A program made the position numbers and the translations under genes. The notes beneath the pieces were generated by a model, which was not told the origin of the DNA, ran no database searches, and saw only the letters and a list, made by a program, of their open reading frames with translations. Below, piece by piece: positions 1 to 8,657 of a stretch of 52,669 nucleotides of DNA; position 1 is the first letter of the stretch; each line of letters opens with the position of its first letter. This DNA comes from Lysobacteraceae bacterium (lineage in GTDB: Bacteria; Pseudomonadota; Gammaproteobacteria; Xanthomonadales; Xanthomonadaceae): assembly GCA_018333835.1 (NCBI GenBank), contig JAGXSL010000136.1, positions 1 through 52,669 of the forward strand. The letters are read 5' to 3'.

Positions 1-61
1 CGCGCGGCGCTCGGCTCCTGCCTCGCTGCCGCAGGACGGCCCTCACCGCCGCGGCTCGCCC
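1..61. repeat. 61-bp direct repeat, copy 1 (window edge)
   Basis: Bases 1-61 reappear at 368-428 with one mismatch (a at 36, c at 403). The copy begins at the first base of the window, so its true left limit is not visible. No ORF in it is credible. It belongs with the 200-bp element at 99-298. Confidence 0.85.
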
Positions 62-98
62 ACCAGGCACCGCGCTCGCGATCCGGGCCCGCCGCGTA

Positions 99-298
99 CG
101 ATTCGCGCCGCGCCCGTGGGTCATGGCGGTCGCAGGAAGCGCACAGGGGCGAGTGGCCATCGCTCAGCGATCACTGATCGCTGATGGCCGCGAGCGCCAG
201 CCGCGCTGCGGCTGGCCGGAAAGCGCCGTCCGGCGACTGCGGAGCGGGACGCGTAGCCGTCGCCGGCCGCGACTCCATGGCCCGCGAAGGCAGGCGCG
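99..298 (-). repeat. ~200-bp multi-hairpin repeat, left copy
   Basis: About 200 bases here are nearly identical to the reverse complement of 52471-52669. The central ~150 bases look identical and a few differences lie near both edges. The element is rich in dyads: a 10-bp stem (TCAGCGATCA/TGATCGCTGA) centred at 174 with an outer GGCCA/TGGCC pair, an 8-bp stem CCAGCCGC/GCGGCTGG at 197-215, and GTCGC/GCGAC at 259-273. Strand is given relative to the neighbouring DUF498 gene, after which it lies. ORFs through it (123-524) show no protein family and are shadows. It looks like a dispersed intergenic repeat of the REP/BIME kind or a non-autonomous mobile sequence; neither is shown. Confidence 0.85.
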
Positions 299-444
299 CT
301 CGATAAGGCGAGCCTGTCGGCGGATCGGGCCACCTGCTTTCCGCGCGATCGCCCATCCCTGGGCTCACGCGCGGCGCTCGGCTCCTGCCTCGCTGCCGCA
401 GGCCGGCCCTCACCGCCGCGGCTCGCCCGCGACGGCGTGCCCGA
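299..444. other. intergenic remainder of the left repeat region
   Basis: With the repeats, bases 1-444 form the only long gene-free stretch at this end. Between the 200-bp element and the second 61-bp copy (299-367) I see only GC-rich unique sequence. Bases 429-444 are the short spacer to the DUF498 stop codon. No RNA gene or T-tract terminator was found. Confidence 0.5.
368..428. repeat. 61-bp direct repeat, copy 2
   Basis: Matches bases 1-61 in the same orientation with a single mismatch. The 367-base distance between copies, with the 200-bp element between them, suggests a larger tandem unit of about 367 bp whose second copy is cut short next to the DUF498 gene. Confidence 0.85.
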
Positions 445-843
445 CTATCCGAGTCCGTCCGCCTCGGCCGGATCGACCAGGAAGGCCGCGACCACCGCCC
501 GGCCTTCGGCCGCCAGCACCATGAAGGTCCGTGCCGCGGCGGCGTTGTCCATCACCTCCAGCCCGACGCCGTGGACCAGCACGGCCGCTCGCACGGATGC
601 GGCCGGGAAGCGCAGGCGCGGGCCGGTGCCGAGCAGGATGACCGCCGGCCGCAGGGCCAGCAGCGCGGCGAAATCCTCGGCAGCGAGTTCGTCCACGCGG
701 GCCGGTCGCCAATCCTCCACCAGGGTGCCGGCGTCGAGGAAGAAACTGCGCTCGAGGCGGCGTGCGTTGATCGTGACCCGGCCGGCGGCATCGACCGCCC
801 GCGGCACGTGGCGGAAATCCGGACGTTCCTGCGACAGCGGCAT
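445..843 (-). CDS. Mth938-like (DUF498) protein
   Basis: A 132-residue protein that fills the DUF498/PF04430 (Mth938-like, NDUFAF3-related) fold. The typical segments are VILLGTGPRLRFP at residues 68-80 and GLEVMDNAAAARTF at about 94-107, followed by AEGR at 112-115. The biochemical role is not established in bacteria; the mitochondrial relative helps assemble complex I. No signal peptide or membrane segment is seen. It follows yhbY by 12 bases on the same strand and is probably cotranscribed with it. Its 3' end faces the repeat cluster at the window edge. Assignment to the family is confident, function is not. Confidence 0.85.
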   Translation of the reverse strand: MPLSQERPDFRHVPRAVDAAGRVTINARRLERSFFLDAGTLVEDWRPARVDELAAEDFAALLALRPAVILLGTGPRLRFPAASVRAAVLVHGVGLEVMDNAAAARTFMVLAAEGRAVVAAFLVDPAEADGLG

Positions 844-855
844 GCCGGCGTGGCC

Positions 856-1158
856 TCAGCGCGGCAGGGCGATCAACGGTTGCTCGGCGCGCGGCCGGTA
901 GAGCACGGCCACGTGGCCGATCCGCGCCACCAGGGCGGCCTGGGTGGCCTCCAGCAACTGGCCGATGGCGAGGTCGCGGGCCTCGCGGTCCTCGGCGGCG
1001 ACCTTGAGCTTGACCAGTTCGTGGATCTCCAGCGCGGCCGCGGTCTCGGCGACCACGCCCCCGGTGATGCCCTTGCCGCCGACCAGCACCACCGGCTTCA
1101 GCGCGTGGGCGAGGCCGCGCAGGTAGCGCTTCTGGGCGGGGTTGAGGTTCGGGGTCAT
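856..1158 (-). CDS. yhbY: ribosome assembly RNA-binding protein YhbY
   Basis: A 100-residue protein made of a single CRM (CRS1/YhbY) domain. LNPAQKRYLRGLAHALKPVV leads into the RNA-contacting GGKG loop at residues 27-30, and EIHELVKLK follows. The family binds precursor 50S particles and takes part in ribosome maturation. It is transcribed divergently from rlmE, another 50S maturation factor. The 89-base gap between them carries a perfect 9-bp inverted repeat. DUF498 follows it on the same strand. Length and start match the family. Confidence 0.95.
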   Translation of the reverse strand: MTPNLNPAQKRYLRGLAHALKPVVLVGGKGITGGVVAETAAALEIHELVKLKVAAEDREARDLAIGQLLEATQAALVARIGHVAVLYRPRAEQPLIALPR

Positions 1159-1181
1159 CGGAAGGTGATCCTGCGGTTCGG

Positions 1182-1202
1182 GGCGCCGTCCGGGACGGCG
1201 CC
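1182..1202. promoter_or_regulatory. perfect 9-bp inverted repeat between yhbY and rlmE
   Basis: GGCGCCGTC, a CGG loop and GACGGCGCC form a perfect dyad in the divergent yhbY/rlmE gap. A -10-like TATCAT lies 15 bases further toward rlmE (1218-1223). The dyad may be an operator or a leader hairpin; no regulator is known from the sequence. Confidence 0.4.
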
Positions 1203-1247
1203 GAGGGGCGGGCAGGGTATCATGGGCGTCCGTCCCGGCCCGCCCGC

Positions 1248-1880
1248 ATGACCCGCAGCAAGAGCAGCCAGCGCTGGCTCAAGGAGCACTTCGCCGACCC
1301 CTTCGTGAAGAAGGCCCAGGCCGAGGGCCTGCGCTCGCGCGCGGCCTACAAGCTGGAGGAACTGCTCGAACGTGACCGGTTGCTGAAGCCGGGCATGGTC
1401 GTCGTCGACCTCGGCGCCGCGCCCGGGGGCTGGTCGCAACTGGCCCGCAGGCAACTCGGGGATGGCGGCCGCGTCATCGCCGTCGACCTCCTCGACATGC
1501 CGCCGATCGCCGGCGTCGAGTTCCTTCACGGTGATTTCAGGGAAGCGGAATCACTGTCCAAGCTCGATGCCATGCTGGCGGGGCAGGCGGTGGACCTTGT
1601 GCTTTCCGACATGGCCCCCAACATGAGTGGCGTCGGTGTCACCGACCAGATCCGGGCCATGCACCTCGCGGAACTCGCCCTGGATTTCGTCGATGGCCAC
1701 CTCAAGTCCGGCGGGGCCTTCCTCATCAAGCTGTTCATGGGGACCGGCTTCGACGATTACGTGCGACAACTGCGCGTCCGCTTCGGGCGCGTGGTGATCC
1801 GCAAGCCCGAGGCCTCGCGCAAGCGTTCGGCCGAGGTGTATGCGCTGGCCACGGCCAAGCGCGAAGGACCGATGACATGA
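1248..1880 (+). CDS. rlmE: 23S rRNA (uridine-2552-2'-O)-methyltransferase RlmE
   Basis: Transfers a methyl group from SAM to the 2'-O of U2552 in helix 92 of 23S rRNA, a late step of 50S assembly. At 210 residues it matches RrmJ/FtsJ. The SAM motif is [13 protein letters not shown] at 52-64. The K-D-K-E catalytic tetrad is visible as K35 (RAAYKLEE), D121 (LVLSDMAPN), K161 (FLIKLF) and E196 (RSAEVYAL). The last codon overlaps the ftsH start (ATGA), so translation of the two genes is probably coupled, as in many proteobacteria. A TATCAT hexamer at 1218-1223 may be the -10 box. Confidence 0.97.
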   Translation: MTRSKSSQRWLKEHFADPFVKKAQAEGLRSRAAYKLEELLERDRLLKPGMVVVDLGAAPGGWSQLARRQLGDGGRVIAVDLLDMPPIAGVEFLHGDFREAESLSKLDAMLAGQAVDLVLSDMAPNMSGVGVTDQIRAMHLAELALDFVDGHLKSGGAFLIKLFMGTGFDDYVRQLRVRFGRVVIRKPEASRKRSAEVYALATAKREGPMT

Positions 1881-3781
1881 ACGACCTCGCCCGCAACCTC
1901 CTCCTCTGGCTCGTCGTCGCCATCGTGCTGGCGATGGTGTTCCAGAATTTCTCCGGCGTGGCCACCACCACCCGGGAGGTCAGCTACAACGACTTCATCG
2001 AACAGGTGAAAGCGGGCCGCGTCGAACGGGTGGTCATCGCGCCGAATGGCTTGGAGGTGACCGCCACCCTGACCGACGGCAGCACCCTCATCACCGGCAA
2101 CCCGCGCGACGACCGGCTCAACGACACCTTGCTCGAGCACGGCGTGGTGGTGAACCAGCGCGTGCCCTCGGAGAGCTTCTTCGGCAACCTGCTGCTCAGC
2201 TTGCTGCCGGTGCTGTTGCTGGTCGGCGTCTGGATCTATTTCATGCGCCAGATGCAGCAGGGTGGCGGGCGCGGCGCGATGAGCTTCGGCCGCTCCAAGG
2301 CCAAGCTGATGAGCGAGGACCAGATCAAGGTCACCTTCCAGGACGTCGCCGGCTGCGACGAGGCCAAGGAGGAGGTCGGCGAACTGGTCGAGTTCCTGCG
2401 CGACCCGGCCAAGTTCCAGAAGCTCGGCGGCAAGATCCCGCGCGGCGTGCTGATGGTCGGCCCGCCGGGCACCGGCAAGACCCTGCTCGCCCGCGCCATC
2501 GCCGGCGAGGCCAAGGTGCCGTTCTTCAGCATCTCCGGCTCGGATTTCGTCGAGATGTTCGTCGGCGTCGGCGCCAGCCGCGTCCGCGACATGTTCGAGA
2601 CGGCGAAGAAGCACGCGCCCTGCATCATCTTCATCGACGAGATCGATGCCGTCGGCCGCCATCGCGGCGCCGGCCTCGGCGGCGGCCACGACGAGCGCGA
2701 GCAGACGCTGAACCAGATGCTGGTCGAGATGGACGGCTTCGAGGGCGGCGAGGGCGTGATCGTGATCGCCGCCACCAACCGCCCGGACGTGCTCGACCCG
2801 GCCCTGCTGCGCCCGGGCCGCTTCGACCGCCAGGTGGTCGTCGGCCTGCCCGACGTCAAGGGCCGCGAGCAGATCCTCAAGGTCCACATGCGCAAGGTGC
2901 CGCTGGCCGAGGACGTGGTGGCGATGACCATCGCCCGCGGCACGCCGGGCTTCTCCGGCGCCGACCTCGCCAACCTCGTCAACGAGGCCGCGCTGTTCGC
3001 CGCGCGCGAGAACGCCAAGCTGGTGCGGATGGAGCACTTCGACCGCGCCCGCGACAAGATCCTGATGGGTGCCGAGCGCCGCTCGATGGTGATGAGCGAG
3101 GCCGAGAAGAAGCTGACCGCCTACCACGAGGCCGGGCATGCCATCGTCGGCCGCATCGTCCCCGACCACGACCCGGTCTACAAGGTCACCATCATCCCGC
3201 GCGGCCGCGCGCTCGGCGTCACCATGTACCTGCCGGAAGGCGACCGCTACAGCTACAACAAGGTGCACATCGAGTCGATGCTGTGCTCGCTGTACGGCGG
3301 CCGCGTCGCCGAGGAGCTGATCTTCGGCGCCGACAAGGTCACCACCGGCGCCAGCAACGACATCGAGCGCGCCACCAAGATGGCTCGCAACATGGTCACC
3401 AAGTGGGGCCTGTCCGACGAGCTCGGGCCGATCGCCTACGCCGAGGACGAGGGCGAGGTGTTCCTCGGCCGCAGCGTCTCGCAGACCAAGCACGTCTCCG
3501 ACGACACCGCCCGGCGCATCGACGAGGTGGTCCGCGTCATCCTCGACAAGGCCTACGCGCGGGCCCGCGAGATCCTCACCGAGAACATGGACAAGCTGCA
3601 CCTGATGGCCGAGGCCCTGCTGACCTACGAGACCATCGACGCCAAGCAGATCGACGCGATCATGGAAGGCCGGGTCCCCGGTCCGCCGGCCGATTGGGGC
3701 AAGGCTGGCGACACCCCGCCCAAGGCCGGCGACGGGCCGGCCCCGGGCCTGCCGCTCGGCCCGGCCGCGCCGCAACCCTGA
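1877..3781 (+). CDS. ftsH: ATP-dependent zinc metalloprotease FtsH
   Basis: Membrane-anchored AAA+ protease that degrades misfolded membrane proteins and short-lived regulators such as LpxC and sigma-32 in relatives. It has 634 residues. Two N-terminal membrane segments lie at about 8-23 and 104-123 around a periplasmic domain. Walker A is GPPGTGKT at 195-202, Walker B is CIIFIDEID, and the second region of homology is [12 protein letters not shown]. The zinc site HEAGH lies at 417-421. The tail is Gly/Pro-rich. It overlaps rlmE by four bases. Its modulators hflK and hflC lie about 5 kb downstream in the same window. Confidence 0.98.
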   Translation: MNDLARNLLLWLVVAIVLAMVFQNFSGVATTTREVSYNDFIEQVKAGRVERVVIAPNGLEVTATLTDGSTLITGNPRDDRLNDTLLEHGVVVNQRVPSESFFGNLLLSLLPVLLLVGVWIYFMRQMQQGGGRGAMSFGRSKAKLMSEDQIKVTFQDVAGCDEAKEEVGELVEFLRDPAKFQKLGGKIPRGVLMVGPPGTGKTLLARAIAGEAKVPFFSISGSDFVEMFVGVGASRVRDMFETAKKHAPCIIFIDEIDAVGRHRGAGLGGGHDEREQTLNQMLVEMDGFEGGEGVIVIAATNRPDVLDPALLRPGRFDRQVVVGLPDVKGREQILKVHMRKVPLAEDVVAMTIARGTPGFSGADLANLVNEAALFAARENAKLVRMEHFDRARDKILMGAERRSMVMSEAEKKLTAYHEAGHAIVGRIVPDHDPVYKVTIIPRGRALGVTMYLPEGDRYSYNKVHIESMLCSLYGGRVAEELIFGADKVTTGASNDIERATKMARNMVTKWGLSDELGPIAYAEDEGEVFLGRSVSQTKHVSDDTARRIDEVVRVILDKAYARAREILTENMDKLHLMAEALLTYETIDAKQIDAIMEGRVPGPPADWGKAGDTPPKAGDGPAPGLPLGPAAPQP

Positions 3782-3785
3782 GTCC

Positions 3786-3809
3786 GGGCCGGCGCTCCCC
3801 GGCCGGCCC
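3786..3809 (+). other. hairpin between ftsH and folP
   Basis: GGGCCGG at 3786-3792 pairs with CCGGCCC at 3803-3809, four bases after the ftsH stop codon. No T tract follows, so it is more likely an mRNA-stabilising or attenuating structure than an intrinsic terminator. Confidence 0.35.
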
Positions 3810-3827
3810 CGTTCCCGCCCCGCGCGC

Positions 3828-4724
3828 GTGTTCGAACTCGCCCCGACCCTGCATTGCGGGCCCCACCGGCTGGTGCTCGACCGCCCGCGGGTGATGGGCA
3901 TCGTCAACGTCACGCCGGACTCGTTCGCCGACGGCGGCCACCACGCCAGCGCCGAGGCCGCCGTGGCGCATGCGCTCCGGCTGGTGGAGGAGGGCGCCGA
4001 TTTGCTTGATGTCGGCGGCGAATCGACCCGGCCCGGCGCGGCGCCGGTCGACGAGGCCACGGAACTCGCCCGCGTGTTGCCGGTCATCGAGGCACTGGCG
4101 GCCCGGGTGGCGGTGCCGGTCGGCGTCGATACCCGCAAGCCCGCGGTCATGCGCGCGGCACTGGCCGCCGGCGCCAGCTTCGTCAACGACGTCAACGCCC
4201 TGCGCGCCGAAGGCGCCCTCGAAGCCGTGGCGGCGTCGCAGGCGGCCGTCGTGCTGATGCACATGGCCGGCGAGCCGGCGAGCATGCAGCAGGCCCCGCA
4301 CTACGGCGACGTGGTCGGCGAGGTGCACCGGTTCCTCACCGAGCGCGTGTTCGCCTGCGAGATGGCCGGCATCGACAAGCGCCGCATCGCCATCGATCCC
4401 GGCTTCGGCTTCGGCAAGACGCTCGACCACAACCTGGCCCTGCTCGCCCAGCTGGAGCGCTTCACGGAGATCGGCGTGCCGGTGCTCGCGGGCTTGTCGC
4501 GGAAGTCCAGCCTCGGCGAGATCACCGGCCGCGCGGTCGCCGACCGCTTACCCGCTTCGCTGGCCGCCCACCTCGTCGCCGTGCGGAACGGTGCCGCCAT
4601 CGTCCGCGTGCACGACGTCGCCGCCACGGTGGATGCGCTCAAGGTCTGGCAGGCGGTCGCGGCGGTGCCGGTGCCGAAAGACAAGACCACCGGGCCGGCG
4701 ATCCGTTGGCCGGACGAGGACTGA
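3828..4724 (+). CDS. folP: dihydropteroate synthase
   Basis: Condenses 6-hydroxymethyl-7,8-dihydropterin diphosphate with p-aminobenzoate to 7,8-dihydropteroate; this is the sulfonamide target. The protein has 298 residues and begins at GTG 3828. Signature 1 is [16 protein letters not shown] near residue 23 and signature 2 is [23 protein letters not shown] and GLSRKS are the later pterin and phosphate loops. It lies 46 bases after ftsH, the common ftsH-folP pairing. glmM, often next, is absent here; a convergent alkB follows instead. folE2 at the right end of the window belongs to the same pathway. Confidence 0.96.
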   Translation: MFELAPTLHCGPHRLVLDRPRVMGIVNVTPDSFADGGHHASAEAAVAHALRLVEEGADLLDVGGESTRPGAAPVDEATELARVLPVIEALAARVAVPVGVDTRKPAVMRAALAAGASFVNDVNALRAEGALEAVAASQAAVVLMHMAGEPASMQQAPHYGDVVGEVHRFLTERVFACEMAGIDKRRIAIDPGFGFGKTLDHNLALLAQLERFTEIGVPVLAGLSRKSSLGEITGRAVADRLPASLAAHLVAVRNGAAIVRVHDVAATVDALKVWQAVAAVPVPKDKTTGPAIRWPDED

Positions 4725-4726
4725 CC

Positions 4727-4740
4727 GGCACCGGGGTGCC
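4727..4740. terminator. shared hairpin between convergent folP and alkB
   Basis: GGCACC-GG-GGTGCC fills nearly the whole 17-base gap between the two convergent stop codons. The stem is symmetric and could end or protect both transcripts. There is no T tract on either side. Confidence 0.4.
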
Positions 4741-4741
4741 C

Positions 4742-5821
4742 TCAGCCCGTCGCCCGCGCCGCCCGGAAGGCCTCGATGCGCGGGTGGATGACCCGGAACC
4801 ACAGCGGCGGCAGCAGCGCCAGCACGAACATCGCCGCGTAGCCCCCGGGCAGCTGCGGGCTGTCGGGATGGTGGCGCAGGATCGCGTAGGGTCGCTTCGG
4901 GTAGGCGTGGTGGTCGCTGTGGCGCTGCAACTGGAACAGCATCAGGTTGGAGAGCCGGTAGTCGCTGTTCCAGCTGTGCAGGTGCGTGGTGCGCTCGTAG
5001 CGGCCGTCGGGGAGCTTGCGGCGCTCGAGGCCGTAGTGCTCGATGTAGTTGATGACTTCCAGCGAGCCGGCGGCGAACAGGCCCTGCAGCAGGAAGAACA
5101 GCAGGCCCGTCGCCCCGAGCCAGGCCGTCATCGCCGCCGCCATCGCCAGCCAGACGGCGGTCCAGCCGAGGAGTTCGTTGCGCCAGTGCCACGCCGGCAG
5201 GCCGAGGCGCGCGAGGCGCTGGGCCTCCAGTTTCCATGCATTCACGGTGTTGCGGAGAAGGGCGCGCGGCAGGAAGTGCCAGACGCTCTGGCCGTAGCGG
5301 GCGCTCGAAGCGTCCTCCGGCGTCGAGACGTGGACGTGGTGGCCGCGGACGTGCTCGACCTTGAAGCCGTGGTAGCCCACCGAGGCGAGCAGCAGGCCGC
5401 CGACGGCCTGCTCGAAGCGGTCGTCCTTGTGGATCAGCTCGTGCGCGGTGTTGATGGCGAGTACGCCGCCGACCACGCCCTGCGAGAGCAGCCAGCCGGC
5501 CATGCCCGCCCCGCCGAGGTCGGCCTGCACGAACCACCAGCCGCTCCAGGCCAGCACGGCGAGGTGCACCGGCAGGGCCAGCACGGTGAGGCCGCGGAAC
5601 CAGCGCGACCGAGCGAAGGCGCGCTCCTGCTCCGGTGGCACGTTGGCGCTGTCGTGGCCGAGCGCGTAGTCGGCGAGTGGCAGCAGCACGAACAGCGCGA
5701 ACAGCGGGAACCAGGCGGCGAGGTCCGGCGGCAGCGTGCCGGCGGCCAGCCACGCGGCGGCGGGCAGGGTGGCGGGGATCAGGAAGACCAGCAGGAAGCC
5801 GAAGGCCTTGAGGCGCGACAT
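4742..5821 (-). CDS. alkB: alkane 1-monooxygenase (AlkB-type di-iron membrane hydroxylase)
   Basis: Hydroxylates the terminal carbon of medium-chain n-alkanes in the inner membrane, using electrons from a rubredoxin. The protein has 359 residues, slightly short for the family, with several hydrophobic spans. All AlkB motifs are present: HELIHK (127-132), EHVRGHH (156-162), NYIEHYG (258-264) and LQRHSDHH...LRH (298-317). The full set with the HYG motif separates it from fatty acid desaturases and xylene monooxygenases. No rubredoxin, rubredoxin reductase or alkane regulator lies in the window. It sits alone between folP and miaA, convergent with the first and divergent from the second. Confidence 0.92.
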   Translation of the reverse strand: MSRLKAFGFLLVFLIPATLPAAAWLAAGTLPPDLAAWFPLFALFVLLPLADYALGHDSANVPPEQERAFARSRWFRGLTVLALPVHLAVLAWSGWWFVQADLGGAGMAGWLLSQGVVGGVLAINTAHELIHKDDRFEQAVGGLLLASVGYHGFKVEHVRGHHVHVSTPEDASSARYGQSVWHFLPRALLRNTVNAWKLEAQRLARLGLPAWHWRNELLGWTAVWLAMAAAMTAWLGATGLLFFLLQGLFAAGSLEVINYIEHYGLERRKLPDGRYERTTHLHSWNSDYRLSNLMLFQLQRHSDHHAYPKRPYAILRHHPDSPQLPGGYAAMFVLALLPPLWFRVIHPRIEAFRAARATG

Positions 5822-5858
5822 GGCGGGCTCCGGAGGCGGCGTCGGGGACGATGCGACG

Positions 5859-5888
5859 AATCTACGCCCGCCCCCGGCCCGGCGGCAA
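5859..5888 (-). promoter_or_regulatory. candidate alkB promoter
   Basis: On the minus strand, TTGCCG (5883-5888) and TAGATT (5859-5864) are separated by 18 bases, and the -10 lies about 38 bases before the alkB ATG. Each box matches four of six sigma-70 consensus bases. Confidence 0.35.
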
Positions 5889-5938
5889 CGCTGGCGCGTG
5901 CGCCGCCCGTGAAGGCCGTGCCGCTATGCTTCGCGCCG

Positions 5939-6922
5939 ATGCCGCACGCCCTCGCCTCGCCGCCCGCCGATCCCCGCAGTGACCGCCGTCCGCTCGCCGT
6001 CGCCGTGATGGGGCCGACCGCCTCAGGCAAGACCGATTTCGCCGCCGACTGGGCCGAGCGCCTCGGTACCGCCATCGTCAGCGTCGATTCGGCGCTGGTG
6101 TACCGGCGCATGGACATCGGCAGCGCCAAGCCCGATGCCGCGACCTTGGCCCGTGCCCCGCACCTCCTCCTCGACCTGCGCGAGCCGCACGAACCGTATT
6201 CGGCTGCCGAGTTCGCCCGCGACGCCCGGCGTGCAATGGACGCGCTGGCGGCCCGTGGCCTCGTGCCGCTGCTGGTCGGCGGCACCGGCCTCTACTTCAA
6301 GGCCCTGCTGGAGGGGCTGGCCGAACTGCCGGAGTCGGACCCGGCGACCCGTGCCGTCCTGCAAGCCGAACTGGCCGAACGCGGCCTGCCGGCCCTGCAC
6401 GCCGAATTGCGCGCCATCGACCCGGTGGCGGCCGCACGCATCCAGCCCGGCGACCCCCAGCGCACGCTGCGGGCGCTGGAGGTGTTCCGCCTGAGCGGCC
6501 GCCCGATCAGCGAATGGCAGGCGCAGGGCACCGGCCCGCGGCCGCCGTTCCCGTTCCGCGTCCTCAAGCTGGTGCTGGCCCCGACCGAGCGCACCGTGCT
6601 GCACGAGCGCATCGCCCGGCGCTTCCGGGCGATGCTCGAGGCCGGCTTCCTCGACGAGGTGCGGGCACTGCGGGCCGACCCGCGCCTGCACCCCGAGCTG
6701 CCGTCGATGCGCGCGGTCGGCTACCGGCAGGCCTGGCGGCACCTCGACGGCGCGATCGACCACGCCGCCTTCGTCGAGCAGGGCATCGCCGCCACGCGGC
6801 ACCTGGCCAAGCGCCAGCTCACCTGGCTGCGCGGCGAGCAGGCCGCGCTGTGGTTCGACCCCATCGCCGCGCGTCCGGCGCTGGATCGCGCGCTGCGCGC
6901 CTTCCTCGGCACCGGCGCCTGA
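5939..6922 (+). CDS. miaA: tRNA dimethylallyltransferase MiaA
   Basis: Adds a dimethylallyl group to N6 of A37 in tRNAs that read UNN codons, the first step toward ms2i6A. The ORF track starts much earlier (4706), antisense to alkB. I place the start at ATG 5939 (MPHALASPP), giving 327 residues. The P-loop GPTASGKT follows soon after, then [32 protein letters not shown] and, near the end, [11 protein letters not shown], all family hallmarks. Next is hfq, as in many gammaproteobacteria. The start may instead be the ATG at 6009, but that would cut into the P-loop strand. Confidence 0.95.
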   Translation: MPHALASPPADPRSDRRPLAVAVMGPTASGKTDFAADWAERLGTAIVSVDSALVYRRMDIGSAKPDAATLARAPHLLLDLREPHEPYSAAEFARDARRAMDALAARGLVPLLVGGTGLYFKALLEGLAELPESDPATRAVLQAELAERGLPALHAELRAIDPVAAARIQPGDPQRTLRALEVFRLSGRPISEWQAQGTGPRPPFPFRVLKLVLAPTERTVLHERIARRFRAMLEAGFLDEVRALRADPRLHPELPSMRAVGYRQAWRHLDGAIDHAAFVEQGIAATRHLAKRQLTWLRGEQAALWFDPIAARPALDRALRAFLGTGA

Positions 6923-7013
6923 AAACCACCGCCGCGCGACGGCACGCTCGCACGAGGACGGCGCGCGGGCTACGATGCGCCTCCCGAGAAGAACAAGCGC
7001 CGCCGGACCCCCC

Positions 7014-7310
7014 ATGTCGAAAGGCCAGAGCCTGCAGGACCCCTTCCTCAACGCCTTGCGGCGCGAGCGCATCCCGGTGTCGATCTACCTCGTCAACGGC
7101 ATCAAGCTGCAGGGCACGATCGAGAGCTTCGACCAGTTCGTGGTGCTGCTGCGCAGCACGGTCAGCCAGATGGTCTACAAGCACGCCATCTCGACGGTGG
7201 TGCCTTCGCGCAATGTCCGCATCGGCCCCGGTGGTGGCCAGGTCCTGGCCGCGGGCGAGGCCGTCGGCGAGGAGGCGGGCGACGAGGCCGCCGGGGAGCG
7301 CACCGACTGA
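7014..7310 (+). CDS. hfq: RNA chaperone Hfq
   Basis: Hexameric Sm-like ring that pairs small RNAs with mRNAs. It has 98 residues, starting at ATG 7014 ([20 protein letters not shown]) rather than at the longer track ORF. Sm1 is [20 protein letters not shown] and Sm2 is [12 protein letters not shown]. The C-terminal tail is acidic and Gly/Ala-rich ([11 protein letters not shown]), unlike the longer enterobacterial tail. Its stop codon TGA overlaps a possible CTG start of hflX. Confidence 0.98.
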   Translation: MSKGQSLQDPFLNALRRERIPVSIYLVNGIKLQGTIESFDQFVVLLRSTVSQMVYKHAISTVVPSRNVRIGPGGGQVLAAGEAVGEEAGDEAAGERTD

Positions 7311-7336
7311 ACGCCACCCCGGGCCGCGAACGCGCC

Positions 7337-8611
7337 TTGCTGGTCCAGCCGCAGGCCCCGGGCCGCCGCGACCCGGCCCTGCTGGCCGAGTTCACCGAAC
7401 TGGCACGCTCGGCCGGCGCCGAGGTGCTGGAGGTGGTCGAGGCCCGGCTGGAGCGCCCGAACGCCAGCCATTACCTCGGCACCGGCAAGGTCGAAGAGCT
7501 GAAGGGCCTGTGCGCGGCGGCGGCGGTCGACCTGGTGCTGGTGAATGCGCGCCTGAGCCCGGTGCAGGAGCGCAACCTCGCCGACCAACTCGGCTGCCGG
7601 GTGGTGGACCGGGTCGGGCTCATCCTCGACCTGTTCGCCCAGCGCGCTGCCAGCGCCGACGGCAAGCTGCAGGTCGAACTGGCGCAGTTGAAGCACCAGG
7701 CCACCCGGCTGGTCGGCAAGGGCAAGGGCATGGACGGCCAGCGCGGCGGTGCCATCGGCCTGCGCGGCCCCGGCGAGACCGCGCTGGAGACCGACCGCCG
7801 CCTGATCCGGGCGCGGATCGAGGCGCTGGAGCAGCGCCTGCGCCGGCTCGACGTGCAGCGCGCGCAGATGCGCCGCGCCCGCGAGCGCAACGCGCTGCCG
7901 AGGATCGCCCTGGTCGGCTACACCAATGCCGGCAAGTCCACGCTCTTCAACGCCCTGACCGGCAGCGGCGTCTACGCCGCCGACCGGCTGTTCGCCACGC
8001 TCGACCCGACCGTGCGGCGGATCGAGGGCCAGGCCGGCGGCCCGCTGCTGCTGTCCGACACCGTGGGCTTCGTCCGCGACCTGCCGCATGACCTGGTCGC
8101 CGCCTTCCGTTCGACCTTGGCCGAGGCCCGCGAGGCCGACCTGCTGCTGCACGTCGTCGATGTCGCCGATCCCGAGCGCGAGGCGCAGGTCGCCGCGGTC
8201 GATGCGGTGCTGGCCGAGATCGGCGCCGGCGCGATCCCGCAATGGCGGGTCCACAACAAGATCGACCTCGTCGAGGGCCTGGCGCCGCGTTGCGAACCGG
8301 CCACCGACGGCGGTTGGCGCGTCTTCGTCTCGGCCCGCGAGGGCCTCGGCCTCGACGCCCTGCGGGCCGCCTTGGCCGGGCATTTCGCCGAATCCGTGCT
8401 GGAGGCCGAGATCCACCTGGCCCCCGCCGACGGCCGCCTGCGCGCCCGCCTGCATGCCGAAGGCGCGGTCTCCGCCGAGGCTCCGGGCGGCGATGGCGGC
8501 TGGGTGCTGGGGCTGCGCCTGCCGCGCCGCGCCGCCGAACGCCTGGCCGCCGAGCCTGGTGGCCAGCCGCTTCACACCCTCTTGCTTGTTCCCCCTTCCG
8601 CCCCTACCTAG
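7337..8611 (+). CDS. hflX: ribosome-associated GTPase HflX
   Basis: GTPase that binds 50S subunits and splits stalled 70S ribosomes, notably under heat stress. The N-terminal HflX domain holds HYLGTGKVEEL-like and RVGLILDLFAQRA segments. The linker motif GLRGPGETALETDRR follows, then the G domain: GYTNAGKST (G1), DPTVRRI (switch I), DTVGFVRDLPHDL (G3) and NKID (G4). The track begins at TTG 7337. The residues just before it read RERAL, matching the conserved GERALLV start of relatives, so translation may begin at the CTG at 7307 that overlaps the hfq stop. No ATG or GTG lies between. Confidence 0.95.
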   Translation: MLVQPQAPGRRDPALLAEFTELARSAGAEVLEVVEARLERPNASHYLGTGKVEELKGLCAAAAVDLVLVNARLSPVQERNLADQLGCRVVDRVGLILDLFAQRAASADGKLQVELAQLKHQATRLVGKGKGMDGQRGGAIGLRGPGETALETDRRLIRARIEALEQRLRRLDVQRAQMRRARERNALPRIALVGYTNAGKSTLFNALTGSGVYAADRLFATLDPTVRRIEGQAGGPLLLSDTVGFVRDLPHDLVAAFRSTLAEAREADLLLHVVDVADPEREAQVAAVDAVLAEIGAGAIPQWRVHNKIDLVEGLAPRCEPATDGGWRVFVSAREGLGLDALRAALAGHFAESVLEAEIHLAPADGRLRARLHAEGAVSAEAPGGDGGWVLGLRLPRRAAERLAAEPGGQPLHTLLLVPPSAPT

Positions 8612-8657
8612 AATCACGGACCCGCGTTTCCCGCGCGGGCCTTTCGCTGGAGCCCCC

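Noticed and set aside
123-524. ORF of 133 residues through the left repeat
   Set aside because: The same reading appears in the inverted right copy only because the DNA is repeated; no protein motif or convincing start is seen.
1757-4285. 842-residue ORF on minus opposite ftsH
   Set aside because: It is antisense to ftsH, rlmE and folP, has low-complexity His/Asp/Ala/Val composition from high-GC codon bias, and shows no motif.
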